DNA from: Reyranella sp.
Lineage (GTDB): Bacteria; Pseudomonadota; Alphaproteobacteria; Reyranellales; Reyranellaceae
Direction of reading: 5' to 3'
DNA: 64,000 bases
NCBI RefSeq assembly: GCF_030651995.1
Contig: NZ_JAUSBN010000052.1
Coordinates: 1-64,000 of the forward strand
How positions within the stretch are numbered: position 1 is the first letter of the stretch; each line of letters opens with the position of its first letter. Below, piece by piece: positions 39,084 to 48,367 of this stretch. The translations under genes were made by a program, and so were the position numbers. The notes below the pieces were generated by a model that did not search any database, was not told the DNA's origin, and saw nothing but the letters and a program-made list of their open reading frames with translations.

Positions 39084-41021
39084 TCAGTCGACGCAGCAAC
39101 TCATGCTGCTGGCGGAGGGTGGAACATCGAGAGCCGGATTTTCCGTGAAGAATCCGGCGGGATGAAGGGCGAACCCGGCGGTGATCACGGGCTGGACCGG
39201 GAAATCCTCGGGGCGCGGAATATGGTGCAGCCCGAAGCTGTGCCAGATCACGACATCGGTATCGACCAGCCGGCGGTCTGAGGCAGTCCAGGCCGGCAAT
39301 CCGTCGCCGCCGGAGCTCTGGTTGGGGTATCGTCCGGCCGCGTGAATCTCGTCGGGATGGTAGGCGGTGACCCAGAGTTGCCGGGTCATGAAGGCCGCGC
39401 GCCGGGAGACCATCGACTGGGGATGTGAGAAGGTGGGGATCGGGCTCAACGGCAGCAACTTGTAGGCGGTGGGCTGCCCCAGCCGGTTGCAGGCCTCCGC
39501 ACTCTCGATCTTCCAGAAGCGGGCGGCGTTGAAGTCGACGTTGCGCTGGGCGCCCTGCTCGGTTTCGAGGACCGTCTGGCGCGTGGTGAAGGCATTGCCG
39601 TACGGATTGTCGGGACCCATGGGCAAGGCCACCGTGTCGACCTCGACGACGCGGTTGCTCTCGCCGTCGATCGCCACGTCGAGGCGCATGTTGAAGACGT
39701 GCTGATGGTAGTGGGCATAGACGCCCGGCGACACGATCGTGCCATAGTCCGGCGCTTCGCCGGGCCGCAGGCCGGCGGTGTTCATGATACCGGTCGCCTT
39801 CATCTCGAAGTGGATCGAGCCGTCCTGGTGAAAGTACCAGAACGAGCCGTACTCGTAGTTGCCGATGGTCGAGATCGACGATACGACCAGCCGCCGGGCG
39901 CGCCTCACGTCGACCTCGCCCGTGAACAGGTCGGTATGCTTCCACAGGATGCCGAAATCCTCCTCGTGCAGGCAGACCGCGCTCTCGATGCAGTAGGGAT
40001 CGCCCTTGCTGTCGGCCAGCCAGGCATCGAAGTAGCGGATGGCGCCGAGACAGTCGCAGCCCAGCGTCAGGGAATTGGCCAGCACGCCGATGCCGTACTC
40101 GCCGACATCGAAGGCATTCTTGCGAAAATGCCCGCCGCCGGGGTGTCCGTAGGGCACGACCATCTCGGACAACGCGGCCCGGTGCAGCACCGACCGCAGC
40201 CGTCCATCGTCCTCGTAGCCGATCGCATGCAGCACCAGCCCTTCGCGGGCATTGAAGCCGACGCGGAAGCGCCATTTCTGCCAGCGTACCTCGTTGCCCT
40301 CGACGACGAAGCTCGGGCCGGCCGGCTGGACGATTTCCAGCGGCTTCACGTCGTCCCGAAAGACGCTGCGATAGCGGGCGGCATAGTTGCGATCGAGCCT
40401 CGGGACGTCGGCCACGCCGTAATCGTCGACACGCAGCACCTCGGCACGGTCGAGATCGACGACGGCACATAGCCCCTCGATGGGGTGGGCATAGCCGTTG
40501 TCGTTCTTCTCGCTCCGATACCAGCAGAAAGTATGCGAGAGCCGCCGGCCCTCTTCGTCCGGCAGCCCGTAGTTGCCGGCCGACCAGGGGTCGACCTGGA
40601 CGTTTTCGATGTCGGTTATGCCGCGCCGGGCAAGGGCCTCGCGGAAGCGGGGATCGGCCCGCGCCACCTCTCCGACCAGCGTTATGTCGTCGATCAGGAT
40701 GCGCGGCCGGACGCCGGGAACGTGCCGCCACTCGACGACCTTGTCGGCGACGAGGTCCACCCGGGCCTCCCAGACCTTGCCGTTGGTGCGGTCGAACGCG
40801 CAGACGAACGCCTCGCGCGGGAACGACTCACCCGCCCGGAAGTCCTTCACGACGCTCTTGTCGGGTTCGTGCAGACTCACCGTCTCGAACATCATTCCCG
40901 GCCCGAGATCGTGTGCCGCTCGCACGGCCGCCGACGCCTGGCGTATCTCGTCGGGGGTCAATGGATCGAGCGGATGGCCGGGGGCCATGTGCGTCAGAGT
41001 CTCGGCGATGGCATCGGGCAT
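39084..41021 (-). CDS. Copper-containing primary-amine oxidase
   Basis: 645 aa. It oxidises primary amines to aldehydes with H2O2 release, using topaquinone. The cofactor precursor is Tyr389 in STIGNYEYG (T-x-x-N-Y-E consensus). The catalytic base is Asp305 in AFDVGEYG. Copper ligands are the His pair in AHYHQHVF (439, 441) and one in FGLHHIPRPEDFP. No signal peptide, so probably cytoplasmic, as in Arthrobacter-type enzymes. ATG 41021 has GAGAGGA upstream; the open frame beyond it is not conserved-looking. It diverges from a DMT transporter gene. Confidence 0.95.
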   Translation of the reverse strand: MPDAIAETLTHMAPGHPLDPLTPDEIRQASAAVRAAHDLGPGMMFETVSLHEPDKSVVKDFRAGESFPREAFVCAFDRTNGKVWEARVDLVADKVVEWRHVPGVRPRILIDDITLVGEVARADPRFREALARRGITDIENVQVDPWSAGNYGLPDEEGRRLSHTFCWYRSEKNDNGYAHPIEGLCAVVDLDRAEVLRVDDYGVADVPRLDRNYAARYRSVFRDDVKPLEIVQPAGPSFVVEGNEVRWQKWRFRVGFNAREGLVLHAIGYEDDGRLRSVLHRAALSEMVVPYGHPGGGHFRKNAFDVGEYGIGVLANSLTLGCDCLGAIRYFDAWLADSKGDPYCIESAVCLHEEDFGILWKHTDLFTGEVDVRRARRLVVSSISTIGNYEYGSFWYFHQDGSIHFEMKATGIMNTAGLRPGEAPDYGTIVSPGVYAHYHQHVFNMRLDVAIDGESNRVVEVDTVALPMGPDNPYGNAFTTRQTVLETEQGAQRNVDFNAARFWKIESAEACNRLGQPTAYKLLPLSPIPTFSHPQSMVSRRAAFMTRQLWVTAYHPDEIHAAGRYPNQSSGGDGLPAWTASDRRLVDTDVVIWHSFGLHHIPRPEDFPVQPVITAGFALHPAGFFTENPALDVPPSASSMSCCVD

Positions 41022-41194
41022 GGTTTTCCTCTCGACGGTATTGTCACGTCGCCGATCGCAGAGCGCAAGAAGCCAGCGTTCCGAGTTTGAGCCTGCCCAG
41101 ACGACGACGCTGCCCCGCGATTGCCTCTCCGAGGGGCTGACCTGCGAAAGCAGTGCCTTGACCCCAATCCCATATCGGCTTCCTCTGCCGGCGT

Positions 41195-42121
41195 ATGTCC
41201 GCCCCCGCCATCGACCAGCCCGACACACTGTCGCGCCTGATTCCGTCGCGCACCGCGCGCGGCTTCTTCCTGGCCGTGCTGTCGGGCCTCTTCTTCAACT
41301 TCCTGAACGCCTCGGTGAAGGAGCTGGCGAGCGAGATGCCGCCGCTCTATGTCGCCTGGGGCCGCTGGATGGGCGGTGTCGCGCTGATCGCGCCCTATCT
41401 CTTCTGGCGCGCCGGCATCGCCGGCATGAAGACGCAGGACCTGAAGCTCCACTGCTTCCGCGGCCTCTTCCATACGTCGGGCTATGCGCTGTGGTACGAG
41501 GCCGTGGTCTGGCTGCCGCTCGCCACCATGGCGGCGCTGGGCTTCACCGGGCCGATCTTCGTCACCCTGGGCGCCGTGATCTTCCTGCGCGAGACGGTGC
41601 ACTGGCGGCGCTGGCTGGCGGTCGGCATCGGCTTCGTTGGCATGCTGATCATCGTCCGGCCCGGCCTTGTCACGGTGAACCCCGGCATCATCATGATGCT
41701 CTGCGCCGTGCCGCTGATCGCGGGCTCCAACCTCGTGGCCAAGGTCGTGTCGGGCCGCGACAAGCCCGCCGTCGTCGTGCTGTGGCAGAGCGTGATCGGC
41801 GCGATCTGCTTCACGCCGCTCGGCCTGTGGTTCTGGCAGACACCGACCACCGACCAACTGCTGCTGTTCCTGTCGGCCGGGTTCTTCGGGACGATGGGCT
41901 ACTTCTTCATCACCTGGGCCTACCGGCTGCTTGATATTTCCGCCCTGCAGTCCATCACCTTCCTCGGCATCGTCTGGGCCGCCTTGATGGACGTGGCGGT
42001 CTGGGGCAAGACCTCGGACATCTGGACGTTCGTGGGCGCGGCGATCATCGTGGCGTCCACGACATACATCGCCCACCGCGAGGCAAGAGCGGGGGCGGCC
42101 GCGGGAGGAAAGAAGAAATGA
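41195..42121 (+). CDS. DMT (EamA) family transporter
   Basis: 308 aa with ten hydrophobic segments arranged as two EamA repeats (FFLAVLSGLFFNFLNASVKELA... and IIMMLCAVPLIAGSNLVAKVV...). The Pro/Gly-containing helix LATMAALGFTGPIFVTLGAVIFLRE is the usual EamA signature. It overlaps the following SDR by ATGA. Likely a metabolite exporter; cargo unknown. Confidence 0.85.
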   Translation: MSAPAIDQPDTLSRLIPSRTARGFFLAVLSGLFFNFLNASVKELASEMPPLYVAWGRWMGGVALIAPYLFWRAGIAGMKTQDLKLHCFRGLFHTSGYALWYEAVVWLPLATMAALGFTGPIFVTLGAVIFLRETVHWRRWLAVGIGFVGMLIIVRPGLVTVNPGIIMMLCAVPLIAGSNLVAKVVSGRDKPAVVVLWQSVIGAICFTPLGLWFWQTPTTDQLLLFLSAGFFGTMGYFFITWAYRLLDISALQSITFLGIVWAALMDVAVWGKTSDIWTFVGAAIIVASTTYIAHREARAGAAAGGKKK

Positions 42122-42888
42122 CGGATCGTCTGGCCGGCAAGGTTGCGCTCATCACCGGGGGTGCCTCGGGTCTCGGCGCCAATGCCGCCGAACTCATGGC
42201 GAAAGAAGGCGCCCGCGTCGTGGTCGCCGACGTCGCCGTCGATCGCGGCAAGGCGGTGGCCGACCGGCTGGGCTCGGCCGGCCATTTCGTCAAGCTCGAC
42301 GTCACCAGCGAGGACAACTGGAAGGCCGCGATCCAGGAGACGGTCGACAAGTTCGGCGCGATCCACGTGCTGCTGAACTCCGCGGGCATCGGCCTCAGCA
42401 AGACCGTCGAGGAGATCACGCTCGAGGAATGGCGCAAGGTCCACGCGATCGACCTGGACGGCGTGTTCCTGGGCTGCAAGCACGGCGTCGCCGAGATCAA
42501 GAAGCATACGGCCCGTCTCGGCGGCTCGGTGATCAACATCTCGTCGATTTCCGGCATCATCGCCGGCGCCAACATGGCGGCCTACAATTCGGCCAAGGCC
42601 GGTGTTCGCCTGCTCAGCAAGTCGGTGGCGCTGCACTGCGCCAAGTCGGGCTACAACATCCGCTGCAATTCGGTGCACCCGACCTTCATCGACACGCCGA
42701 TCCTCGACAAGTATCGCGACCGCTTCGGCCAGGACCTGATGCAGCAGAAGCTCGGCAAGCAGGTCCCGATCGGCCGCCTCGGCCGGCCCGAGGAAGTGGG
42801 CTGGGCGATCGTCTTCCTCGCCTCCGATGAATCGAGCTTCATGACCGGCTCGGAAGTGATCATCGACGGCGGCATCTCGGCGATGTGA
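42118..42888 (+). CDS. SDR family oxidoreductase
   Basis: 256 aa classical SDR. TGGASGLGANAAELMAKEGARVVVADV (Asp after strand 2 suggests NAD), NSAGIG, SSISGIIAGANMAAYNSAKAG with the Ser-Tyr-Lys catalytic set. The PTFIDTPIL segment resembles hydroxysteroid and cyclic-alcohol dehydrogenases. Coupled to the DMT gene by a 4-base overlap, and followed by a hydrolase and an acyl-CoA dehydrogenase. Confidence 0.88.
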   Translation: MTDRLAGKVALITGGASGLGANAAELMAKEGARVVVADVAVDRGKAVADRLGSAGHFVKLDVTSEDNWKAAIQETVDKFGAIHVLLNSAGIGLSKTVEEITLEEWRKVHAIDLDGVFLGCKHGVAEIKKHTARLGGSVINISSISGIIAGANMAAYNSAKAGVRLLSKSVALHCAKSGYNIRCNSVHPTFIDTPILDKYRDRFGQDLMQQKLGKQVPIGRLGRPEEVGWAIVFLASDESSFMTGSEVIIDGGISAM

Positions 42889-42920
42889 TTATACCCGTCG
42901 TCTCGGGCGGGATCGCCCCG

Positions 42921-43006
42921 CCCTGGACCGCAGCGAAGGACCTCGCATTGCGGTCAGACGACACCTTCAGTCAGCGCGAGATCCTTCGCTCTGCTCAGGA
43001 TGACAT
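42921..43006. repeat. Family A intergenic palindrome, degenerate copy A4
   Basis: The left part carries CGCAGCGAAGGACCTCGC and the right part GCGAGATCCTTCGCTCTGCT then CAGGATGACA. The arms pair with several mismatches and a gap. It ends 11 bases before the alpha/beta hydrolase ATG, so it sits in that gene's leader. Confidence 0.65.
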
Positions 43007-43017
43007 GAGGGCTCTAC

Positions 43018-43812
43018 ATGCTGCTCAATCTCGACGGACGTAAAATCTACTTCGACTTGGCCGGGCCGCAGAACGCGCCGGCGGTCTGCTTCACGCATTC
43101 GCTGGCCGCCGATGGCGGCATGTGGACCGAGCAGCTGGTGCCGCTGCTGGCCGCCGGTTATCGCGTGCTGCGGCTCGACATGCGCGGGCATGGCGGCAGC
43201 CAGCCGGTCGAGGGCGACTACACGATGGACGAGCTGGCGGGCGACGTGAAAGGCGCGCTCGACGTGCTGGGCATCTGGAAGGTCCATTACATCGGTCTGT
43301 CGATCGGCGGCATGATCGGCCAGGGCTTCGCACTTGCCTACCCCGAGCGGCTGCACTCGCTGACCCTGTGCGACACGCACCCCTCCTCGCCCGACGATTC
43401 GGCGGGCCTGTGGGACCAGCGCAAGGCGGCGGTCCGTGCCGGCGGCGTCAAGGCGCTGGCCGACGGCAACATGGAGCGGTGGTTCACGCCGGAATTCAAG
43501 GACGCCAATCCGACGCGGTGGAAGGAGATCCATTCGACCATCTGCGGCACGTCGGACGCCGGCTTCCTGGGCTGCGCCGCGGCCATCCAGGACTTCGACT
43601 ATCTCGATCGGCTGCCCACCATCAAGATCCCGACCCTGGTGATCTGCGGCGACGACGATCCGGCGACGCCGCCGGACCGCAACAAGCTCATAGCCTCGAA
43701 GATTCCCGGCGCGCGCTATGAGGATATCGCCAAGGCCCGCCATCTGCCCAACGTCGAGCGGCCCGAGCCGTTCAACCGGCTCATGATGAGCTTCCTCGGC
43801 CTCAACCGCTGA
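43018..43812 (+). CDS. Alpha/beta hydrolase, 3-oxoadipate enol-lactonase-like
   Basis: 264 aa. Nucleophile elbow GLSIGG with Ser95, acid region TLVICGDDDPATPP (Asp), and the catalytic His in KARHLPNVERPEPFN. Overall layout resembles PcaD (LPAVCFTHSLAADGGMWTEQ..., MRGHGGS). A ring-opening or ester hydrolysis step would fit the neighbouring SDR and acyl-CoA dehydrogenase, but the substrate is unknown. A family A repeat lies immediately upstream. Confidence 0.82.
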   Translation: MLLNLDGRKIYFDLAGPQNAPAVCFTHSLAADGGMWTEQLVPLLAAGYRVLRLDMRGHGGSQPVEGDYTMDELAGDVKGALDVLGIWKVHYIGLSIGGMIGQGFALAYPERLHSLTLCDTHPSSPDDSAGLWDQRKAAVRAGGVKALADGNMERWFTPEFKDANPTRWKEIHSTICGTSDAGFLGCAAAIQDFDYLDRLPTIKIPTLVICGDDDPATPPDRNKLIASKIPGARYEDIAKARHLPNVERPEPFNRLMMSFLGLNR

Positions 43813-43826
43813 CAGGAGTTATGTAA

Positions 43827-44993
43827 ATGGATTTCGCCTTCTCCGAAGACCAGCTCGCCATCAAGGACAGCGTCGCCAAACTCTGCGCCGGCTTCGACGA
43901 CAAATACTGGCTGAAGAAGGACAAGGACGGCGGCTTCCCGGAGGACTTCTACCGCACGATGGCCGACGCCGGATGGCTGGGTATCGCCATGCCGGAGGAA
44001 TATGGCGGCTCGGGTCTCGGCATCACCGAGGCCTCGATCATGATGCAGGCGGTGGCCGAGTCGGGCGCCGCCCTGCAGGGCGCGTCGGCGATCCATCTCA
44101 ACGTGTTCGGGCCCAATCCCATCGTGGTGTTCGGCACCGAGGAGCAGAAGAAGCGGATCCTGCCCGACATCATCAAGGGCAAGGTGAAGGGCTGCTTCGC
44201 CGTCACCGAGCCCGATGCCGGCCTCAACACCACGGCACTCGAGACCAAGGCCGAGCGCGACGGCAACGGCTATGTCGTCCATGGCAAGAAGACCTGGACC
44301 ACCACGGCGCAGGTCGCCGACAAGATGCTGCTGATCGCCCGCACGACGCCGAAGGAGAAGTGCAAGCGCCCGACCGACGGGCTCTCGCTCTTCTACACCG
44401 ATTTCGACCGCAGCAGGATCGAGGTGCGCGAAATCGAGAAGATGGGCCGCAAGGCGATCGACACCAACCAGGTGTTCATCGACGGGCTGAAGGTGCCACT
44501 CGAGGACCGCATCGGCGAGGAAGGCAAGGGCTTCCACTATCTGCTGCACGGGCTCAACCCCGAGCGCATCCTGATCGCGGCCGAGGCGATCGGCATCGGC
44601 AAGGTGGCGCTGGCCAAGGCGACGCAGTACGCCAAGGAGCGGGTCGTGTTCGGCCGGCCGATCGGCAAGAACCAGGCGATCCAGCACCCGCTGGCCGAGA
44701 GCTGGATGCAGCTCGAGGCGGCCAACCTGCTGACCTTCAAGGCCGCCTGGCTGTACGACAACGGCAAGGACTGCGGCGCCGAGGCCAATTCGGCCAAGTA
44801 TCTCGGCGCCCGCTCCGCCTACGAGGCCTGCGAGCGCGCGATCCTGACCCATGGCGGCTATGGCTACGCCAAGGAGTTCCATGTCGAGCGCTTCCTGCGC
44901 GAGGTCATGATCGCCCGCATCGCGCCCGTCAGCGAGCAGCTCATCCTCTGCTACGTCGCCGAACGCGTGCTGGGACTGCCGAAGAGCTACTGA
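43827..44993 (+). CDS. Acyl-CoA dehydrogenase
   Basis: 388 aa. MDFAFSEDQLAIKDSVAKLC, GWLGIAMPEEYGGSGLGITEASIMMQAV, CFAVTEPDAGLNTTALET and YGYAKEFHVERFLREVMIARIAPVSEQLILCY are acyl-CoA dehydrogenase landmarks. AGGAG lies 8 bases before ATG 43827, only 14 bases after the hydrolase stop, so they are co-transcribed. Substrate unknown. It is the fifth acyl-CoA dehydrogenase in the window. Confidence 0.88.
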   Translation: MDFAFSEDQLAIKDSVAKLCAGFDDKYWLKKDKDGGFPEDFYRTMADAGWLGIAMPEEYGGSGLGITEASIMMQAVAESGAALQGASAIHLNVFGPNPIVVFGTEEQKKRILPDIIKGKVKGCFAVTEPDAGLNTTALETKAERDGNGYVVHGKKTWTTTAQVADKMLLIARTTPKEKCKRPTDGLSLFYTDFDRSRIEVREIEKMGRKAIDTNQVFIDGLKVPLEDRIGEEGKGFHYLLHGLNPERILIAAEAIGIGKVALAKATQYAKERVVFGRPIGKNQAIQHPLAESWMQLEAANLLTFKAAWLYDNGKDCGAEANSAKYLGARSAYEACERAILTHGGYGYAKEFHVERFLREVMIARIAPVSEQLILCYVAERVLGLPKSY

Positions 44994-45205
44994 GCGCCGG
45001 GCGGCAACTCCTGCACCTTCTTGCCGCGCATGACGCAGGCGCGACCCTCCACGTCGCGCTTGGAGAAGGCCGCACAGTTGCGCACCCACCGGCCGGGCAC
45101 GGCACGAATCTGCGCAAACACCTGTCCACCGCCCGCAGCGGCGACAGGCACGTTCGAGCTGTGTTCGGCGTGCCGGCGTGGCCAAAGGAGAGAACTGGAA
45201 GGCAA
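44987..45205 (-). other. Possible 72-codon remnant; 44994-45356 otherwise empty
   Basis: The 363 bases between the acyl-CoA dehydrogenase and the Ntn amidase contain no convincing gene. On the minus strand a 72-codon frame, preceded directly by an in-frame TAG and opening with TTG, ends in a plausible-looking segment (VPGRWVRNCAAFSKRD, then EGRACVMRGKKVQ) and overlaps the convergent dehydrogenase stop. It has no ribosome site. It could be the 3' remnant of a small exported protein gene or chance. Confidence 0.2.
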
Positions 45206-45356
45206 CTATTCCGAAGCTGGCGGCGGTGGTTACGGTCCACGAACCACCGACGAGCACCCCGCCCCTGAGGCACCGAGGCGCCCGGATAGCCGGGCAGCCT
45301 CTTCGACAATCGAGGGGTGAACCGATCGCGGCTCCACAAGGGCCAAGTGGGCGGCC

Positions 45357-46436
45357 TCAGTGTCCGAACGCGAAGGGCGTCGCCGGCCGGAAGTACCCGG
45401 ACACCTCGCCGGACACGAATTTGCCATCGACAAGCAGGACCGACTGATCGGTCAGGCCGATCTTGCGGACGGCGCTGCCAGCGGAGAAGTCCAGCTTGTT
45501 GAGGTCCACCCAAATCAGGTAGGGGCTGAACGCCGATTCGAAGAAATAGACCTTGTTACGTTGATCGGACATCGTCCTCCACTGGGTCGATGCGATGTTC
45601 GGTTGGCCCGGCGTCGTGATGCCGACGGGCACCGAGACGCTGCGGATGACGCTGAGCGCCGTCGCCAAGGCCTCGTTCGTATCGTCCGGCTTCTTGACGG
45701 TCTGCATGTAGTAGCTAGCCCGCACGAACCTGTCGGACGCGCGATTGGTGCCGGGCAGGAAAGTCTGGCCACCGACCTCTTCCCAGTAGCCATTGAGCCC
45801 GAGTTGCTTGTCGAAAGTCGGCGAATTCGTCATCACAATATACTGCTTGCCCTGGTGTATGACGAGCTTGCCACCGACATACTCGAAGATCGCCGAGTCA
45901 CCGCTCGGATCGGAAATGGAAAGATGCGCGACGCCCGCCAGACCTCCCGGTAGCGACAGCGCTATGATGTAGAAGGGCTCCTGGCGCAACGCTTCGACGG
46001 CCTCGGCAACGGTCGCGAAGTTGTCGAGCGCATACTGCACCCACGCGGTCAACGACATCGGCTTGCGACGATCACCAGGCGTGGGCTTGCCGTAGTCGGC
46101 TTCCGCCAGGTACAGGCCATTTGCGGACAATCCTTTCTCGTTCATCCCGTCGATCGTCGCCATGTCCCACCCGGCGACGGTGATGCTGCCGTACTTCGAG
46201 GTCCAACTCATCGCATCCGGCGCCTTGTCGCCTACCCGGTTCATGCCGCGGGGGTAGAGCCAAAGGTTCGATTTCTGCGAGCCCAACCAGTCATTCGAGC
46301 GGGTCGTGATGACCATGTCGCCGGGGCCGACATACATCGCCCGCGTGCAGGCAAGCGACGACGTCATGGGAGCGCTGGCCAGCGTGAACGAAACCAGGGC
46401 CGCCACCGCATACCGAGAGCCGGAAAGTCTTGCCAT
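45357..46436 (-). CDS. Periplasmic linear-amide C-N hydrolase (choloylglycine hydrolase family)
   Basis: 359 aa Ntn hydrolase related to penicillin V acylase and bile-salt hydrolase. Residues 1-29 are a signal peptide; cleavage before Cys30 (SSLA-CTRAMYV) would expose the nucleophile directly. Other family positions: TTRSNDW, GWDMATIDGMNEKGLSANGLYL, and Asn in IVMTNSPTFDKQ. Substrates in the family include bile salts, penicillins and acyl-homoserine lactones. AAGGAG precedes ATG 46436. It is divergent from a Crp/Fnr gene, 159 bases apart. Confidence 0.88.
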   Translation of the reverse strand: MARLSGSRYAVAALVSFTLASAPMTSSLACTRAMYVGPGDMVITTRSNDWLGSQKSNLWLYPRGMNRVGDKAPDAMSWTSKYGSITVAGWDMATIDGMNEKGLSANGLYLAEADYGKPTPGDRRKPMSLTAWVQYALDNFATVAEAVEALRQEPFYIIALSLPGGLAGVAHLSISDPSGDSAIFEYVGGKLVIHQGKQYIVMTNSPTFDKQLGLNGYWEEVGGQTFLPGTNRASDRFVRASYYMQTVKKPDDTNEALATALSVIRSVSVPVGITTPGQPNIASTQWRTMSDQRNKVYFFESAFSPYLIWVDLNKLDFSAGSAVRKIGLTDQSVLLVDGKFVSGEVSGYFRPATPFAFGH

Positions 46437-46595
46437 GAATCGATCTCCTTCGTGCAGGGGTGCCGGGGACGTCTTTCCCGACAAGCACCCCGATGTCGGA
46501 CGGCTGAATTGTAATTGAGCACCACGTGTGAAAATGTGCTGGACGTGACAAAGTTCAGCATCCCCCTGTGGAAGCCGAACCCGAGACCCGCAGCG

Positions 46596-47327
46596 ATGCG
46601 ACGAAAGCTGGATTCGAGCTATCGTCAGGAGGACGGCTCGCGGTTCGATGGCTTATTCGAACGTCACGGGTGGCTCGCAGAGCAACCCGCAGCCTTTAGG
46701 CGCGAAATCCTTCGGCTTTCCCGCCCCCTCAAGGTAGTGCGCTACCAGTGGGTCTTCGCGATCGATGACCCGCCCGGCGGCATCTACGGCGTGATCTCGG
46801 GCGGAATCGGCATAGAGGGTGCCGGCCCCTTCCACACGCTGCGCCTGGGGCACGTTCTCCGGACCGGCAGCTGGTTCGGCTATCACCCCATACTGACGGG
46901 CGGCCGTCGGCGCGTTCAGGGAATGCGAGCCATGGAGGACAGCGTCCTGCTCTACGTCCCGTTACCCCAGCTCCGGGTACTGGTGGAAAGCAATCCCACG
47001 GCAGCACGATGCATCGGCACCTTGGCCAATGGCTTCTCCATCCTGGGCACGCGGGTGATCTCCGACCTGTTGATCCCGAAAGCGCCACAGCGCATTGCCG
47101 CGGTGCTGCTCCGCGTTACGGCCGCGGAGCACGGCGTCGAGCCACTCCATCCGGACGGGTTCCAGATGACGCAGGCCGAACTCGGCGAGATGTCCAATGT
47201 CTCGCGAGCCAACGTGAACCGGGTTCTAGCGGACTTCCTGAAGAAGGGATGGATTTCCAAGCGGTACCAGCGCTTGCGCGTGCTCGATGCCCCGGCGCTG
47301 AGGGCCTTCGCCGCTACGGCAGCGTAA
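46596..47327 (+). CDS. Crp/Fnr family transcriptional regulator
   Basis: 243 aa. N-terminal cyclic-nucleotide-binding-type beta-roll (VVRYQWVFAIDDPPGGIYGVISGGIGIEG...HVLRTGSWFGYHPILTGGRRR), then a helix-turn-helix near residues 195-230 (MTQAELGEMSNVSRANVNRVLADFLKKGWI). The N-terminal Cys cluster of FNR and a clear cAMP-binding RE-x6-RS loop are both absent, so the effector is unknown. ATG 46596 is chosen because the longer TTG-started frame adds nonconserved residues. It probably controls the divergent amidase gene (inference). Confidence 0.85.
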   Translation: MRRKLDSSYRQEDGSRFDGLFERHGWLAEQPAAFRREILRLSRPLKVVRYQWVFAIDDPPGGIYGVISGGIGIEGAGPFHTLRLGHVLRTGSWFGYHPILTGGRRRVQGMRAMEDSVLLYVPLPQLRVLVESNPTAARCIGTLANGFSILGTRVISDLLIPKAPQRIAAVLLRVTAAEHGVEPLHPDGFQMTQAELGEMSNVSRANVNRVLADFLKKGWISKRYQRLRVLDAPALRAFAATAA

Positions 47328-47700
47328 GCAACAGAAACGCTACAGAACGAGATGCGGATAGAGGAGTAGCGTGGTTCTCTCTATTTGACTCCGCCGGCGG
47401 CTTTTGGCGTCCCCTCCCTCGCAGCGAACTGTAGTTGCCCGGCGGCAGGTTCAGCAGGTACCAGGTATCGTCATCGAGGATGCCGAGCTTCCGGGTCTCG
47501 CCCTTGTCGTTCACCAGCATCACTCGGAATCGCGACGTACGGTCCAGCGGGCTGTCGCTCGTGCGGTAGATATAGAGCGCGCCGAGCCCTGCGGGCGGCG
47601 TCTCGAACCGCTTGCCGGCGGCATCGCTTTGCGGATCGGCCATCGGCAACGCACAGGCCGCCACCATCAAACATCCGACCAGGCCTCAAAATCCGCACAT
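47314..47700 (-). pseudogene. Decayed DUF2846-like lipoprotein gene
   Basis: A GGAGA site and ATG at 47700 open a frame that stops at codon 5 (TGA, 47686-47688), then continues as a lipoprotein-like leader (GLVGCLMVAAC) and PPAGLGALYIYRTSD...RVMLVNDKGE...TWYLLNLPPGNY, the first half of a DUF2846-type domain. After Pro-Pro-Gly-Asn-Tyr (about 47431) homology ends and an arginine-rich tail runs to a stop at 47314 inside the end of the Crp/Fnr gene. It is both interrupted and truncated. The remaining bases to 47921 (594-base gap in all) show no gene. Confidence 0.5.
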
Positions 47701-47921
47701 CTGCGTCTCCAGCATTGCCAAACCAGCCCCCTTCGGTCGCAAAACTCTTGGACTCGTGCAACCTAGGACGTCGGCCAATTCTGCGCTTCGGCGCGCCGGG
47801 CCGGAAATTCGGGCGAAACCCGGGCAGCCGAGACGATTGTATCGTTTGTATCCGCAACCCCTTGGCGATTCAGGGCGTTCCTTCAGGACCTGATCGCAAC
47901 CAATTCACCGGAGCCGTCCAA

Positions 47922-48305
47922 ATGACTCGCAACCAGCTGAATGCCGGTCTTGCGCTGGGAAGCGTGTTCCTCATGGCAGGCATCGTGGTCTTCGCCCCGC
48001 CCGTTCCGCCGGCATCCGCCCAGAGCCAGGCCGAACGAATCTGCCGGGAGCAGGGCATCACCCCGAAGACGGAGGGCTACGAATACTGCGTGTCACAGGC
48101 GACACGCGCCCTCGAGTGGGGAAAGCCCGAGCTCGCCTACACGATGGCGCGGGTGACCGCCGATGCGCGTGACTCATGCCTTGAGTATGGCTTGTCGCCG
48201 CCAACCTCCGGCTACAAGGCCTGCATGGAGCGAGAAACCCACGCCCGTCGCCTGCTCATGTTCACCGACGAGCCCCAGTACGACCGGAATATTGCCGAGC
48301 ACTGA
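47922..48305 (+). CDS. Small exported protein with two C-x3-G-x2-P-x4-Y-x2-C units
   Basis: 127 aa, no named family known to me. A signal peptide (about 1-34, ending ASA-QS) precedes two units of one motif: CREQGITPKTEGYEYC and CLEYGLSPPTSGYKAC, each with 14 residues between the cysteines, suggesting one disulfide per unit in the periplasm. GGAG precedes ATG 47922 by 8 bases. The next gene encodes a protein with one copy of the same motif. Confidence 0.7.
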   Translation: MTRNQLNAGLALGSVFLMAGIVVFAPPVPPASAQSQAERICREQGITPKTEGYEYCVSQATRALEWGKPELAYTMARVTADARDSCLEYGLSPPTSGYKACMERETHARRLLMFTDEPQYDRNIAEH

Positions 48306-48367
48306 TCCGGTTTGCGGCAACTGCGCCTTGTCGGATGACGTTTTCCCAGTGAACAACGGAGGGTGTC

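Noticed and set aside
45178..45513. Several short frames on both strands between the acyl-CoA dehydrogenase and the Ntn amidase
   Set aside because: They have no ribosome sites and no family resemblance, and they overlap each other or the amidase gene.
46518..46540. AGCAC-N13-GTGCT inverted repeat containing CACGTG between the amidase and Crp/Fnr genes
   Set aside because: The arms are only 5 bases with a long spacer, and it does not fit TGTGA-N6-TCACA or TTGAT-N4-ATCAA. It is too weak to call an operator.
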